Shown one piece after another: positions 22,129 through 22,359 of a DNA stretch of 22,359 nt; within the stretch, counting starts at the first letter, position 1, and the number at the start of each line of letters is the position of its first letter. The translations under genes were made by a program, and so were the position numbers. The notes beneath the pieces are model-generated. The model ran no database searches. It was not told the origin of the DNA and worked only from the letters and a program-made list of their open reading frames with translations. This DNA comes from Planktotalea sp. (lineage in GTDB: Bacteria; Pseudomonadota; Alphaproteobacteria; Rhodobacterales; Rhodobacteraceae): positions 1 to 22,359 of the forward strand of contig JAHEGL010000004.1 in assembly GCA_024645145.1 (NCBI GenBank), given 5' to 3'.

Positions 22129-22359
22129 TGGACCCGATTACAATTGGCACGCTGACGTTCATCGTTCTCTTCGTTATGCTTATTCTCACTGTACCTATTG
22201 GCTTTGCCATGGGTATTTGTGGCCTTGCGGGCATGTCTATGATTATCGGCTTTGGCCCGTCTCTTTCGCTCTTTGGTACGACAGTTTACGAAACGACCGT
22301 GACCTACGATCTTTCGATCGTGCCACTGTTTGTCTTGATGGGCGCGGTTGCATCGCGCT
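22128..22359 (+). CDS. dctM: TRAP transporter large membrane subunit (DctM type), 5' part
   Basis: The first 77 codons only; the gene runs off the window. Starts MDPITIGTLTFIVLFVMLIL and continues TVPIGFAMGICGLAGM, then YDLSIVPLFVLMGAVASR, the typical N-terminus of a DctM/SiaM large subunit (family about 430 aa, 12 membrane segments). One-base TGATG overlap with the Q gene indicates coupling. It would form the channel that moves the solute delivered by the binding protein. Confidence 0.88.
   Translation, partial: MDPITIGTLTFIVLFVMLILTVPIGFAMGICGLAGMSMIIGFGPSLSLFGTTVYETTVTYDLSIVPLFVLMGAVASR

Overview
The window looks like the chromosome of a marine alphaproteobacterium of the roseobacter group (Rhodobacterales), probably an aerobic anoxygenic phototroph. 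Three things point there: a PpsR/CrtJ-type photosynthesis repressor next to a PpaA/AerR-type cobalamin-domain antirepressor, a TRAP transporter, and the overall style of the proteins with tightly overlapping ATGA gene junctions. Base composition appears moderate (low-to-mid 50s % GC by eye, not computed).

Layout. (1) 1-2371: ppsR (+) and ppaA (-) are convergent and overlap at their stop codons; this is probably the edge of a photosynthesis gene cluster. (2) 2372-2743: a gene-free stretch upstream of ppaA with several dyad symmetries. (3) 2744-3349: an orphan FixJ/NarL-type response regulator (-), transcribed away from (4) a ten-gene, translationally coupled catabolic operon at 3550-15443. Its order is iorA, iorB (with a C-terminal extension), acyl-CoA ligase, thiolase-fold protein, DUF35/zinc-ribbon-SDR fusion, cyclase-family hydrolase, PDR-type reductase, Rieske oxygenase alpha and beta, and SDR. 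(5) 15543-16845 (-): a small AhpD/carboxymuconolactone-decarboxylase-like protein, a DedA-family membrane protein and an upstream membrane-anchored gene broken by an in-frame TAG. (6) 16921-19318: a polar amino-acid-type ABC transporter, with permease and ATPase on - and the periplasmic binding protein divergent on +, closed by a hairpin terminator. (7) 19405-20419: an ACMSD-like amidohydrolase split by a +1 shift in an A7 run. (8) 20526-22359: a TRAP transporter (P, Q and the start of M), with a strong hairpin between the P and Q genes.

How the parts may work together (inference): IorA/IorB would turn an aryl- or other 2-oxoacid into its acyl-CoA. The ligase would activate a free acid. The Rieske oxygenase with its FMN/2Fe-2S reductase would dihydroxylate a ring, the SDR would oxidise the diol, and the cyclase-family enzyme would hydrolyse a cyclic amide, ester or ketone. 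The thiolase-fold/DUF35 pair would cleave or form a C-C bond at a CoA ester. By eye the thiolase-fold protein lacks all the usual thiolase catalytic residues, and the SDR half of the DUF35 fusion lacks the catalytic lysine and the Gly-rich motif. This is therefore the part of the window most likely to hold undescribed chemistry. The flanking ABC and TRAP importers and the ACMSD-like amidohydrolase fit an aromatic-acid or amino-acid-derived substrate, but the substrate cannot be read from the sequence.

I saw no tRNA, rRNA, CRISPR array, insertion sequence or phage gene.
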